Of a stretch of DNA of 64,000 nucleotides, positions 48,898-57,978 are shown one piece after another. The translations under genes and the position numbers were made by a program. Position 1 is the stretch's first letter, and every line of letters starts with the position of its first letter. The notes beneath the pieces are model-generated. The model was given only the letters and a program-made list of their open reading frames with translations, made no database searches and was not told where the DNA came from. Origin of the DNA: Bowmanella dokdonensis (GTDB taxonomy: Bacteria > Pseudomonadota > Gammaproteobacteria > Enterobacterales > Alteromonadaceae); the NCBI RefSeq assembly GCF_017254865.1, contig NZ_JAFKCV010000014.1, forward strand, positions 1-64,000. Direction: 5' to 3'.

Positions 48898-51168
48898 CTA
48901 CCTCATCTCTTTGTTAAGCGTTTTATTGTTGTCGATTACCGCCGTATGGGGCCCCTCACCCCTGAGCTCTGTCACTATCGGGGTACCGGTATCATCAAAA
49001 AGATTGTCCTTAATCACCGTTTTTGGCTCCCCTACTGTATGTTCAATGACTATCGGGGCTGAGCTTTCTATGACGTTGCTGGTAATGTCAGTGACCTGTA
49101 CACCATGCAGGTAGAGGCTGGCTTTACTCTTGTTCCGCTTGCCCTGACCGACCTGGCTGAGTTTGTTGTCAGCCATTAAAAAATGCGGCCCGAAAGTGCT
49201 TTCATCGGTGCCTCCGCGATAGAGTTTGACCACCGCCCCGGCGACCTTGCTGAAACTGTTGCCTTTTAAGGTGACATACTCGGCGTTATAAATACCTAAA
49301 TCCTCAATTTCGGTATTCAGTCGCAGGATGTCACCGGTCACCTTATCGAAGGTGTTATTTATCAGGCTGATTTCGTCAGCGAAGGCACCTTTGCCGGTCG
49401 TGAAAAAGTCGAATGAATGGTTGATATCCAGCCCAGCAACCTGCGAATTCAGCATAACAAAGCGGTAGTTTTCAACCATGCCCCACTTCTGCGTCCGAAC
49501 AACAGAGTTACCCGCAGCGTCAGGGCTTAGCTCGCCCGAGAGGGTTAAACCATCGAGCTTCAAGCTTCCCCCATCCTGGATTTCGAATAATGTGGAACGT
49601 TCAAAGGTCAGCTTTACCTGGCCCTGCTTTGCTGCTTTTATCGTTAACGTTTTATCAATCTTTACCAGTTTAGGAATGTCATACTGGCCATTGGCCAACT
49701 CAAGGATGTCGCCGGAATCAGCGCTATTGATGGCGGTTAATAATTCATTGGAGCCATTTTCGACTCTATGGACTTTGCCTGAATCGAACGGCACCAAAAC
49801 GGGGGATTTAGGATACCAGCTTACCCCGACTTCACTTTTGGAGAGCACTTTTAAGCCCCGGATGGCACCAGCATTGAGCTTTTCAGAAACCGGATACAGC
49901 AGGCCGTTTTTACCCCGTTCAAGGGCAACGCTCTGTTGTTGAACACCGTAGCTCAATTCATCCGGCACTTCGGTGTTTGCTATGTTTCCTGACAACCTGA
50001 TCCCGCTGACATCATCAAACAGGCTGAAAGGCTGCTGATTGTCGCTATTGATAATCAGGTTATCTTTCATCACAGAGCGGATGGGAACGGCCGTACGCTC
50101 GGCATCGCTGCCGGCAGCCAACTGAATATGGCGAACGTTTATAAAACTGTTGTTCTCAATGACGGCATTTTCTACCTGGTGATACCGGTTGATTGGTGAG
50201 TCTGCAACACCGTTCATAACAGTAAAGCCACTACCGAACCGATAGCCGGTTAATGCTTCCAGGTAATTGTTGCGAATAACCTGATCTTGATTGATGACGC
50301 GTATGCCGCCCGTATGCTCAACCCCATTCCCCACAAAGATGTTCTGCTCAACGATATTGCCGTTGCCATGACGAAGTGTCAGGGTGCCGCGAGACTCGTA
50401 AAAGAGATTACCGCGAAGCGTATTTTTCCCCGACTTGACTGAGATAATTTCTACTTCACCGTTGGTATGTTCGAAGTAGTTGTTCTCCACCAGCGTATGG
50501 GAGTCGGTGAGCGAATAATGACTGGTGCCGATTCGCAGGGTTTCACCACCATTTGAGCCAAAAACCGGGCGGTAACCGAAGTAGTTGTGATCAATCTGGT
50601 GGTAGTTCTGTTGGCTCTTCTGGCTATTCAGTCTGACAGCGAGGGTGACGCCTTTATTTCGCTTTCCGACAAAATGACTGTGATCTAGGCGATTATGCTT
50701 ACCATACAAGGCCACCCAATAATCCGATTCCTGTTTGTCAGGATTGTTGTAACTATCTATCACCACTTCGGTCACCCGTGAATGGAAAGCGAGTTCGTCA
50801 CTATTCGTGCGAAACTCAATGACGGCGCTGCTGGGGGTGTAACCATTTTTGAATACCAACCCGGAAACGAGAAGGTGCTGACCTGCAAGCCTGAGATTTG
50901 ATTGGCCGGAGAGTATGACTCGTCCTTTGGTTTCAGCCGTCAGTGTGATGGGATTGTTCTGCTGGCCCTGACCTGAAAGTAAAATTTCAAAATCATTCCA
51001 GATCCCATTTTTAAGGACCAGGGTGTCGCCCGCCACCAGATTGGATGAAAGCTCGTTGTAGTCTGCTTTGCTTTCTACAAAGTATTCTGTGGCCTCAGCC
51101 AATTCGGGCACCAAGAGAAAGGCCAGAATCAAGCTTGTTTTTATCAGATGAACATTGAGAAAACGCAT
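48898..51168 (-). CDS. PL6 alginate lyase (two-domain, chondroitinase-B-like)
   Basis: A 756-residue secreted enzyme made of two parallel beta-helices. The first (about residues 30-440) has the PL6 catalytic features: the Ca2+ site around NGEVEIISVKSGKNTLRGN, whose Lys acts as base, and TLRHGNGN, whose Arg acts as acid. The second (about 460-755) is a further beta-helix, as in AlyGC-type two-domain PL6 enzymes. The ATG at 51168 is preferred to an in-frame GTG at 51183 because AGGG precedes it and the signal peptide (MRFLNVHLIKTSLILAFLLV) then begins properly. It opens the PL6-PL17-kdgF-MFS-kdgK-eda run, 185 bp behind the reductase gene. Confidence 0.9.
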   Translation of the reverse strand: MRFLNVHLIKTSLILAFLLVPELAEATEYFVESKADYNELSSNLVAGDTLVLKNGIWNDFEILLSGQGQQNNPITLTAETKGRVILSGQSNLRLAGQHLLVSGLVFKNGYTPSSAVIEFRTNSDELAFHSRVTEVVIDSYNNPDKQESDYWVALYGKHNRLDHSHFVGKRNKGVTLAVRLNSQKSQQNYHQIDHNYFGYRPVFGSNGGETLRIGTSHYSLTDSHTLVENNYFEHTNGEVEIISVKSGKNTLRGNLFYESRGTLTLRHGNGNIVEQNIFVGNGVEHTGGIRVINQDQVIRNNYLEALTGYRFGSGFTVMNGVADSPINRYHQVENAVIENNSFINVRHIQLAAGSDAERTAVPIRSVMKDNLIINSDNQQPFSLFDDVSGIRLSGNIANTEVPDELSYGVQQQSVALERGKNGLLYPVSEKLNAGAIRGLKVLSKSEVGVSWYPKSPVLVPFDSGKVHRVENGSNELLTAINSADSGDILELANGQYDIPKLVKIDKTLTIKAAKQGQVKLTFERSTLFEIQDGGSLKLDGLTLSGELSPDAAGNSVVRTQKWGMVENYRFVMLNSQVAGLDINHSFDFFTTGKGAFADEISLINNTFDKVTGDILRLNTEIEDLGIYNAEYVTLKGNSFSKVAGAVVKLYRGGTDESTFGPHFLMADNKLSQVGQGKRNKSKASLYLHGVQVTDITSNVIESSAPIVIEHTVGEPKTVIKDNLFDDTGTPIVTELRGEGPHTAVIDNNKTLNKEMR

Positions 51169-51353
51169 AAGAAGACCCTGCACCTCGCTGCTGAAGTTCG
51201 CTTCATGGCTTAGTATTCATGAGACGAGAGCTGACTTTCTGTGCTGGCAAGTTCCGCCTCATCAGCACGTTAGAAGTAGTCGGCATTCAAAAACATATCC
51301 CAAGCACCAGCGTCGTAGCCCGGGGATAATCTCTGACTTAGAGACATTCCGGT

Positions 51354-52232
51354 TTATTTTCCAAGCTTGAGGTAATAATCGAAAATCTCAGGAACATTCC
51401 CGTTCCCCATTCCGGCATCGTTTGCCGCTTGTAGATCAGAAGATGAGCCGCGGGCGATCTTTGACTCGGTGCCCAGGTCCTCGACCATTTGTAAGAAATA
51501 GCCTAAGTCCTTGTTTGCATTGGCAAGTGAGAATCCCAGATCACTGACATTGTCCACCGCATAGTTTTTACAGAATTTCATAAATGGGGAGTTGGACGGA
51601 CCCGTCGACATGATGTCGAACAACTGTTGCCGGTCAACACCGGCGCGATCGGCTATTGCAAACGCCTGAGACATGGCACACACGGTGGTCATACCAACAA
51701 AGTTATTGATTAATTTTGTCGTATGGCCAGCCCCCAGAACGCCCAGGTAGAACAGGTTCTCCCCTTGGTCTTGCAGAACAGGTTTAACTTTATTGAATGT
51801 TTCCGGGTCACCCGCTGCCATAATGTTAAGCAAGCCATCTTTTGCATGAGCAGGGGTGCGACCCAGGGGGGCGTCAATCATTCCAGCCCCTTTCTTAGCC
51901 AGGTCAGCACCGATCTTGCGTGTTGACGCTGGAATAGAGGTGCCAAAGTCCACCAACACAGACCCTTCTTTGATGCCAGCGAGAATACCCTCTTCGCCAT
52001 AAACCACTTTTTCAACAATGGCCGAGGTGGTCAGACAGAGCATGATGATATCGACAGATGCTGCCAGCTCCTTTGCTGAGTTTGCAGTGGATGCACCTCT
52101 GGCAACGCAGGCTGCAACAGCGTCTCTGTTGAGATCCATTACAGTCAGCTCATAGCCTTTCTTCTGTAAATTTTCGACCATGTTGCCGCCCATAAGGCCG
52201 AGGCCGATGAAACCGATCACTGGTTTTGACAT
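51354..52232 (-). CDS. Beta-hydroxyacid dehydrogenase, probable DEH reductase
   Basis: A 292-residue enzyme of the 3-hydroxyisobutyrate/tartronate-semialdehyde reductase family. It has the NAD(P) motif GFIGLGLMGGNM, the substrate loop DAPLGRTPAHAKDG and the catalytic Lys in GAGHTTKLINN. In alginate loci members of this family reduce DEH to KDG (DehR), the step needed between KdgF and KdgK and otherwise missing here. Tartronate-semialdehyde reductase is the alternative. Ribosome-binding site AGGGGT precedes the ATG. Two operator-like sites lie 130-210 bp upstream. It is separated from PL6 by 185 bp without a strong terminator. Confidence 0.85.
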   Translation of the reverse strand: MSKPVIGFIGLGLMGGNMVENLQKKGYELTVMDLNRDAVAACVARGASTANSAKELAASVDIIMLCLTTSAIVEKVVYGEEGILAGIKEGSVLVDFGTSIPASTRKIGADLAKKGAGMIDAPLGRTPAHAKDGLLNIMAAGDPETFNKVKPVLQDQGENLFYLGVLGAGHTTKLINNFVGMTTVCAMSQAFAIADRAGVDRQQLFDIMSTGPSNSPFMKFCKNYAVDNVSDLGFSLANANKDLGYFLQMVEDLGTESKIARGSSSDLQAANDAGMGNGNVPEIFDYYLKLGK

Positions 52233-52365
52233 GAGTAACCCCTAGTTTGGTTGCCGCATAGCCACTGGTGCAAGTACGCTTACCTACGTCCGCTCAGCTA
52301 CGCTTTATTGCTCTCTCGCAACAGATAAAGTGCAGTTATAGAACTCGATACATACCGGCCACTTT

Positions 52366-52377
52366 TTGGTTGGCCAA
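52366..52377 (-). promoter_or_regulatory. Alginate-locus operator candidate (catabolic run, proximal)
   Basis: TTGGTTGGCCAA matches 10 of 12 positions of TTGGTTAACCAA, about 134 bp upstream of the reductase start. Confidence 0.5.
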
Positions 52378-52428
52378 ATCCTTTAACTAACCACCCGGTA
52401 TATCAGTAAACTATTTATGTATTGCCAA

Positions 52429-52440
52429 TTTGTCAACCAA
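52429..52440 (-). promoter_or_regulatory. Alginate-locus operator candidate (catabolic run, distal)
   Basis: TTTGTCAACCAA matches 10 of 12 positions of TTGGTTAACCAA. It lies 63 bp from the proximal site, six helical turns, which would suit cooperative binding. Confidence 0.5.
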
Positions 52441-53035
52441 TAATTTAACCACTGTATGATCAAAGAGCCATACATACTTGACCAAGAAGTAAACAGAACT
52501 AGGAATACAGAGGCTTGAAAATCTCTGAAGAAGGAGCTGAACACGCCTGACAATCCAAGACAAGCAATTGTTTTATATGAAAATAGTAGGAGATTGATTT
52601 ATTCAGGCGAGGAGGCCAAAAGACGGCAACGGTGCTTCACTAGTATTTCAGAATGACAGACCTTCTTTAGCCAATCGGTAATAACCAACACACCAAATTG
52701 GTAAGCCAAGAGGCCACTCTCAGAATTGCTTATGGCAGCTTGCACATGATGTCTCCGCATCCAATACCAGGGAAAGAGCAATAAGGAGTGGGAGTTGTTA
52801 GATGCCAATACTGACATCCCTGCCTACCTCCTCCATGGCCAATTCCAAGAAAGCTCTGGATCCAACGTCACAACATGCGCCAATAGCCACTACTTCCCCC
52901 GTATAGAAACCTGCCAATGCTCTTTGCTTTCAATAACATTTCACCCATCCAACGTGATAAATTACTCTTCTGTTTCAAGGGCTCATCTTTGAGTCAGATT
53001 GAGGGGTTAGGCCCTTCTAGATTAAAGGACACCCT

Positions 53036-54034
53036 ATGCACAAAAAGCCGTTTTTCAGATGGATGGGCCAGGCCGCCCTCCTCTCTCTCCTTGCCCTGAG
53101 CAAGTCCTCAATGGCGGCACAGCCGGATACGGCTGTGTCGGAATTTATTGAGCAGATGGTCAGTGAGCATGGGTTTAAGCAGGAGGAGTTAACCCGGCTG
53201 TTTGCCGGCAGAGCGCCCAATCCGGCGATTCTGGAGGCAATTCAACGGCCCTGGGAAGCCAAGCCCTGGCACCAGTACCATCCGTTGTTTCTGACCGAGA
53301 AACGGATCAATAAAGGGGTGGAGTTCTGGCAAAGCCATCAGGAGAGTTTACAGCGGGCGGAACAACAGTTTGGTGTGCCGGCTGAAATCATTGTGGCCAT
53401 TATCGGGGTGGAAACTTTCTACGGCACTTATCAGGGTAAATACGCAGTGCTGGACTCCCTCTATACCTTGGGCTTTCACTATCCACCCCGGTCAACGTTT
53501 TTTAAGAGCGAGCTGGCTCAGTACCTGCTGATGACCCGCGAAGAGGGGTTGGACCAAAACAGTGTTGTCGGCTCTTATGCCGGGGCAATGGGCTGGGGAC
53601 AATTTATCTCCTCCAGCTATCGCCACTACGCGGTGGATTTTGACCAGGACGGCACCCGGGACCTGTTAAATAATCCCCAGGATGCCATCGGCAGCGTGGC
53701 CAATTATTTTCGTAAGAACGGCTGGAAACCGGGCGAGGCGGTGGCCTATCCGGCCGTCGTGGAAAAAGCCCAGGTCCCATCGCTGCTGACCGACAAACTT
53801 AAGCCCAGCCAAAGCTGGCAAAGCCTGCACAAAGGCGGTGTGCGTATCGATGGAACGGCAGAGCTGGTCGATGAGGCACCGGCTAAATTGCTGCAGTTTG
53901 AGTTGACTGACGGCCATGAATACTGGCTGGGACTGCATAACTTTTATGTGATCACCCGCTACAACCACAGCCCACTGTATGCCATGGCGGTCTATCGGCT
54001 GAGTCAGGAAATTAAGGCGGCCATGGCCGGCTGA
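53036..54034 (+). CDS. mltB: Lytic murein transglycosylase B, intact copy
   Basis: A 332-residue MltB-type enzyme that cleaves peptidoglycan glycan strands with anhydro-muramic acid formation. It has a signal peptide (MHKKPFFRWMGQAALLSLLALS) without a lipobox, so it is periplasmic and soluble. GVETFYGTYQGKY holds the catalytic Glu, SYAGAMGWGQFISSSYRHYA the substrate groove, DFDQDGTRDLLNN an EF-hand-like Ca2+ site, and QDAIGSVANYFRKNGW is conserved. Ribosome-binding site AAAGGAC. The 3' 470 bp are identical to the broken copy at 4674-5659. Confidence 0.95.
   Translation: MHKKPFFRWMGQAALLSLLALSKSSMAAQPDTAVSEFIEQMVSEHGFKQEELTRLFAGRAPNPAILEAIQRPWEAKPWHQYHPLFLTEKRINKGVEFWQSHQESLQRAEQQFGVPAEIIVAIIGVETFYGTYQGKYAVLDSLYTLGFHYPPRSTFFKSELAQYLLMTREEGLDQNSVVGSYAGAMGWGQFISSSYRHYAVDFDQDGTRDLLNNPQDAIGSVANYFRKNGWKPGEAVAYPAVVEKAQVPSLLTDKLKPSQSWQSLHKGGVRIDGTAELVDEAPAKLLQFELTDGHEYWLGLHNFYVITRYNHSPLYAMAVYRLSQEIKAAMAG
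53565..54034 (+). repeat. 470-bp perfect direct repeat, right copy
   Basis: Identical to 5190-5659 and in the same orientation, covering the C-terminal half of mltB to its stop codon. It marks the right border of the segment holding both sugar loci. Confidence 0.95.
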
Positions 54035-54102
54035 CCAATGGATGTCCCCCTGGGTTCATAGCCGGCCCTGGTCACCCTTCTGCGGGGCCCGGCTAAAGTC
54101 CT

Positions 54103-54135
54103 GGGGCCGCCATTAAAACCCTTTAATGGCGCCCC
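54103..54135. terminator. Hairpin between convergent mltB and dockerin-protein genes
   Basis: GCCATTAAA and TTTAATGGC (54109-54117, 54122-54130) form a perfect 9-bp stem with a 4-base loop, extended by GGGGC/GCCCC outside. It lies between two convergent genes; there is no long T-run. Confidence 0.5.
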
Positions 54136-54178
54136 CGGACTAACCCCCCCGAACCTCTTTCCTCACACAGGCCGGTGA

Positions 54179-57070
54179 CTAATTCACTGCGCAGCGTGCT
54201 CTGGTGCAGGTCAACATTAACAGGCGTGCATCCAGCACGGTAATCACGCCGTCCCCATCGAGATCCCTGGGATCGTCAGGGCCCGACGCGGGCTGATTTC
54301 TGGCCTGCAGGATCAGATTGATATCGTCCAGATCCACATCCCCGTCCCCATCCAGATCGCCTTTAACGCCTGAAGAAACAACCAGATCAACCGGGCTGCC
54401 CGGCGCTGCAAAGCCATCCGATGGCGTCTGGCTGATGACCAGTCCTTGTGGCACGACATTGCTGTATTCGAAGGTAACTATGCCTACCGTCAGTCCGGCG
54501 TTGGTGATGGTTGCTTCTGCGTTGGCCTGCAGCAGCCCCACTACATCAGGCACCGCTATCTGCGCCGCGCCCAGGGACACCACCAAGTCAACCTGGCTGC
54601 CCTCAGGGACCAGACCCGAGGTTGGATTCTGGCTGATCACCGTCCCCACCGGGACGGTAGTGCTGTTTTGCTGGGTCACCGCTCCCACCGTCAACCCAGC
54701 GGCTACAATAGCCGCCTGTGCATCAGCCTGTGAGAGTCCGATTACATTGGGAATCTCCACTAACACAGGTCCATCGGATATCACCAGATCTACCGGGCTG
54801 CCTGGCAGTGCCGTGCCGCCTGAGGGATTCTGGCTGATCACCTCCCCCGCCGGAACGGTACTGCTGTTTTCCGTGCTAACAATGCCCACGGTCAGACCGG
54901 CCGCCACTATGGCCGCCTCGGCGTCAGCCTGAGACAATCCCACCACATCCGGCACAGGTACCAGCGTTGGACCCAATGACAGGGTGAGATCGACGCTGTC
55001 ACCGGCAATGGCCTGACTGCCGCCCTGTGGTGTTTGACTGATAATATTTCCTGTCGGCACAACCGGATCCTGAGCGGTAGAGATGACGCCTACTTCCAGC
55101 CTGCTGGCGGTTATGGCTGATTCAGCGTCTGCCTGGGGCAATCCCACTACATCAGGCACCAGCACTTCATCCAGAATCTGCACAAAGCGGGTTTCAATGG
55201 CGTCGGGACTCAGAGTGCTGGCATCGGTCACCGTTAACTTCACGATAGCATTGCCGGTTTCCCCTACCCCAGGGGTATACAGCCACGATGGATCGGTGCT
55301 GACAACGCTGTTATCAAGCCGCCATTCGAAGGACAAGGGGTCGGCATCGGGGTCAGTGGCGCTTGCTGAGAAACCCAGCGGATTGAGATTACTGGCACTC
55401 GGCGTCAGTTCGGCGGGCGTGAAGGCCGTGATTTGCGGTGGCCCGTTAAGCTCCTGTACCTCCAAATCGGCGTAGGCGATATCCTGGTTGCCGTCGGTGT
55501 CGGTGACCCTTAAACCCATTTTGCCCACCATCGGCGTGGTAAACACAGGGCTGACCAAGCTGCCGAAGGCATCATCAAACTGGCCGTCCATGTCCAGGTC
55601 CCAGTCAAAGCTTAACGCCTGACCGGTGGGATCGGAGGAGCCGGAACCATCCAGATTGAAGGTCTGACCTTCATTGCCCACATAAGGCCCGCCAGGATTG
55701 GCAGTGGGATGACCGGATGTCACGCTGGGCGCAAAATGGTCGACCACCTCCTGAGCTTGCGATCCTAACTGCTGCACAGCAGGCAGGAAGGTATCGATGG
55801 CCGCAACAATGCTGTCTATTCCTCCGCCCCTTGAATAGGTGCCAGTGGGCGGTGGGAAGGCGTTGATACGGTCGAATAAGAACAGAATATCCGCATCGGT
55901 AAAGCCGGAATCCCGCAAGCTTTGTTCCTCTTCCGGTGTCAGCCCGCTGTTGATCAGCCGGGTATTCAGGGCGGCGATATCGGCGCCATCATACACCAGG
56001 CTGGCCAGGCCTTTGTCCGCCAGTTCAGTTTTGTAGTCCATCGCCAGTTGCCTGGTGGCAGAAAGTCTGTCAGCCAGCAAGTCGGCGTACTTTGTCAGTT
56101 CCTGGGCCTGTAAAAAGGTAAACAAGTCATCATCAGCCGCTTCTGCCCCCTGGAATTTCTCCAGGGTACGGGTCAGGGAAAAGACCATCGCCTGCTCTTC
56201 CGCCATGCTGTTTGCAAGGGCAATACTGACCTGATCCAGAGGATCGGAAATTCTGGGACTGAAGGGATAGCTAAGGGGCACCCCGAGGTAAAGATGGGCC
56301 TGTGCTGCCAACTCGGTATTGACCGCCCCTATATCGATGGCAACAAACTCCATAAACTGCGGATCGGGCGGGTCATTTTCCAAGGTCTTGTATTTCGCTG
56401 CCTGACCGCCGGCCAGTGCCGCAATGATTTGCCCGCCCTGCTGTAACACCGCCCCGTTATAATCCGTTGGTATGCCCGCAAGGGTGCCAGCCACGTTCAC
56501 CGCCACCGACAGCCAGTCACCTGTGGCCGCAGCCCAGGCAATGGAGATTGCCGTCGCGTTATTGGACAGATTGGCGCCCCAGTCGGCGGTATTCTGCCAG
56601 GCGTTCGCTTGCGCACCGGCCGCCGCTTTGATGGCGGCAACATCCACCGTGGGCGGCGCACCGCCTGAGGAGACAACGGCAATAGCATCCCGGGCACTGC
56701 CGCCCTGATTGTTGACCACCACAATGTCGTAGTTGCCGGGGGTGAGGGGCGGCAGCCACACCATCAGGTCGAAGAAACTTCCCGGAAATCCCCCTGTGCT
56801 GTTACAACCACCGGCTGTGACATCGTTGCCGTTGTTGGGCGCCGCTCCGGGTGGTACCACACAGACCAGGCCGGACGCCCCAAACAAGGAGCCGCCTGCC
56901 TGACCGGTGGCGCAGACCGGCTCGTTATCCTGAAACACATTCTTAAAACCCAAATTGCAGTCACTGGCAAACACCGTTTGGGCCTGCACAGAGGGTGCTG
57001 TGCCAAGCAGGAAAAGGAGGAAGGTAAAGGATGTTAATACAACAGAGCATATCGTCCGTTTGCTATTCAT
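54179..57070 (-). CDS. Secreted PKD/PASTA/dockerin multidomain protein
   Basis: A 963-residue exported protein (signal peptide VVLTSFTFLLFLLGTAPSVQAQ). The first 450 residues are an unrecognised region with an IPT-like start (WLPPLTPGNYDIVVVNNQGG) and helical middle. Residues about 454-542 are a PKD-like domain (DWDLDMDGQFDDAFG), 543-637 a second Ig-like domain, 638-901 four PASTA repeats (VPDVVGLSQADAEAAI) and 902-963 a type-I dockerin with two Ca2+ loops (DLDGDGDVDLDDIN and DLDGDGVITVLDA). PASTA domains usually bind peptidoglycan or muropeptides and dockerins bind cohesins; the mix on one Gram-negative protein is uncommon. The ATG at 57070 is preferred to 57091. It has no partner gene beside it and its role is unknown. 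Confidence 0.8.
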   Translation of the reverse strand: MNSKRTICSVVLTSFTFLLFLLGTAPSVQAQTVFASDCNLGFKNVFQDNEPVCATGQAGGSLFGASGLVCVVPPGAAPNNGNDVTAGGCNSTGGFPGSFFDLMVWLPPLTPGNYDIVVVNNQGGSARDAIAVVSSGGAPPTVDVAAIKAAAGAQANAWQNTADWGANLSNNATAISIAWAAATGDWLSVAVNVAGTLAGIPTDYNGAVLQQGGQIIAALAGGQAAKYKTLENDPPDPQFMEFVAIDIGAVNTELAAQAHLYLGVPLSYPFSPRISDPLDQVSIALANSMAEEQAMVFSLTRTLEKFQGAEAADDDLFTFLQAQELTKYADLLADRLSATRQLAMDYKTELADKGLASLVYDGADIAALNTRLINSGLTPEEEQSLRDSGFTDADILFLFDRINAFPPPTGTYSRGGGIDSIVAAIDTFLPAVQQLGSQAQEVVDHFAPSVTSGHPTANPGGPYVGNEGQTFNLDGSGSSDPTGQALSFDWDLDMDGQFDDAFGSLVSPVFTTPMVGKMGLRVTDTDGNQDIAYADLEVQELNGPPQITAFTPAELTPSASNLNPLGFSASATDPDADPLSFEWRLDNSVVSTDPSWLYTPGVGETGNAIVKLTVTDASTLSPDAIETRFVQILDEVLVPDVVGLPQADAESAITASRLEVGVISTAQDPVVPTGNIISQTPQGGSQAIAGDSVDLTLSLGPTLVPVPDVVGLSQADAEAAIVAAGLTVGIVSTENSSTVPAGEVISQNPSGGTALPGSPVDLVISDGPVLVEIPNVIGLSQADAQAAIVAAGLTVGAVTQQNSTTVPVGTVISQNPTSGLVPEGSQVDLVVSLGAAQIAVPDVVGLLQANAEATITNAGLTVGIVTFEYSNVVPQGLVISQTPSDGFAAPGSPVDLVVSSGVKGDLDGDGDVDLDDINLILQARNQPASGPDDPRDLDGDGVITVLDARLLMLTCTRARCAVN
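54368..55159 (-). repeat. Four tandem PASTA-coding repeats
   Basis: Four units of about 62-68 codons each begin VPDVVGL or IPNVIGL and end DLVVS or a close variant. Units 2 and 3 are the most alike, including the shared stretch LSQADA.AAIVAAGLTVG, which suggests recent internal duplication. Confidence 0.85.
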
Positions 57071-57589
57071 AGGTCGAGCCCCCGTTATCACATGACTTAC
57101 GTCAGTTGATAGGTATCTGTTTGCTGGAAGGGACTCTCTGATAGCACCCGATGTAATGCTTGGGGTCGGCCAAAAACGACAACTTTTTCCTTAAACTTAT
57201 TTTGTTAGAAAGCCCGTTTATCTTTCTAAAAACAGTTTATTTGGTCCAAAACGCTTTCACGATGAACTGAGCGCCGTCGTACAAAATCTCAGTACATTAA
57301 TACGGAAATTGAGAACCTCGCATAGGCATGCATGGATCAGACCGGCCATTCGAGCATGGGTTTTAAGCCAAAAATTTCAGCAGCTTAACTGAGGTGACGT
57401 ATTTCGCCCACAATCTGAACTGTAAAAGAATCGGACGCTAATGGTATATACAGGCCCGGCACCTAAAGGAAAGAACTCATAATCTCTGGCACAACCGATA
57501 CCAGCGAGGCACGGCTTATAGCCTGTGTTTTCCCTGGCTTGCTGCTAAGTTTCTATACAGGCAACCTGATTTACCGGAGTGAGTTTAGT
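57071..57589. other. Divergent intergenic region
   Basis: About 520 bp between the dockerin-protein gene and the small gene at 57590. It contains an inverted repeat TTAGAAAG (57205-57212) / CTTTCTAA (57222-57229), possibly regulatory, about 135 bp upstream of the dockerin gene. Nothing else is recognised. Confidence 0.45.
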
Positions 57590-57895
57590 ATGTTTGTGGG
57601 GCATGGCAGCTACGCAGTGGAGCATGATAAGGACATCATTGTGTTTATCGCGAAAGGGGCATGGAACGTGGAAGCCTCCAGAAACGCCATCGCCTTGATT
57701 TCCCGTTATGTAGACCGACTCACACCTCAGGAGTTTGCCATTGTCGCGGACACCCGTGAGGTAGAAGGAATAACACCACAAAGTGCCGATGTATGGTCAG
57801 AGGCGGTCAGGGAGTGGCTCAATAAGATTGGCTTCCAGGGCTTTGAGCACGATCTGCCTAAGCCGAAATTTTTAGACGGTCTTGAAAACCAATAG
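57590..57895 (+). CDS. Small STAS-like protein of unknown function
   Basis: A 101-residue protein beginning MFVGHGSYAVEHDKDIIVFIAKG. The alternating strands and helices (DKDIIVFIAKG, NVEASRNAIALISRYVDRL, EFAIVADTREVEG) resemble the STAS/SpoIIAA-like fold, though this is a weak resemblance. The open frame extends upstream to 57539, but the ATG at 57590 has GGAGTGAG before it and gives the better start. It is convergent with the M24 peptidase gene. No function can be assigned. Confidence 0.6.
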   Translation: MFVGHGSYAVEHDKDIIVFIAKGAWNVEASRNAIALISRYVDRLTPQEFAIVADTREVEGITPQSADVWSEAVREWLNKIGFQGFEHDLPKPKFLDGLENQ

Positions 57896-57978
57896 GTTCG
57901 CCTGCCCCTTCTTTTTTGAGTACTCCAAGCCTGCGCTTAAGCCTCAAAACCTTTGCTAAGAGCCGCTATAAGCGGCGC

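Larger units (their letters stand above)
52233..53035. other. Upstream region of the alginate catabolic run and of intact mltB
   Basis: About 800 bp. The first 210 bp contain two operator-like palindromes. The rest (52450-53000) shows no recognisable gene; a 72-codon minus-strand frame at 52599-52817 has no family resemblance or ribosome-binding support. Confidence 0.5.

Noticed and set aside
54368-55159. Tandem DNA repeats as a CRISPR-like or satellite array
   Set aside because: The period follows protein PASTA units of 62-68 codons in one reading frame with diverged DNA sequence, so this is a protein repeat.
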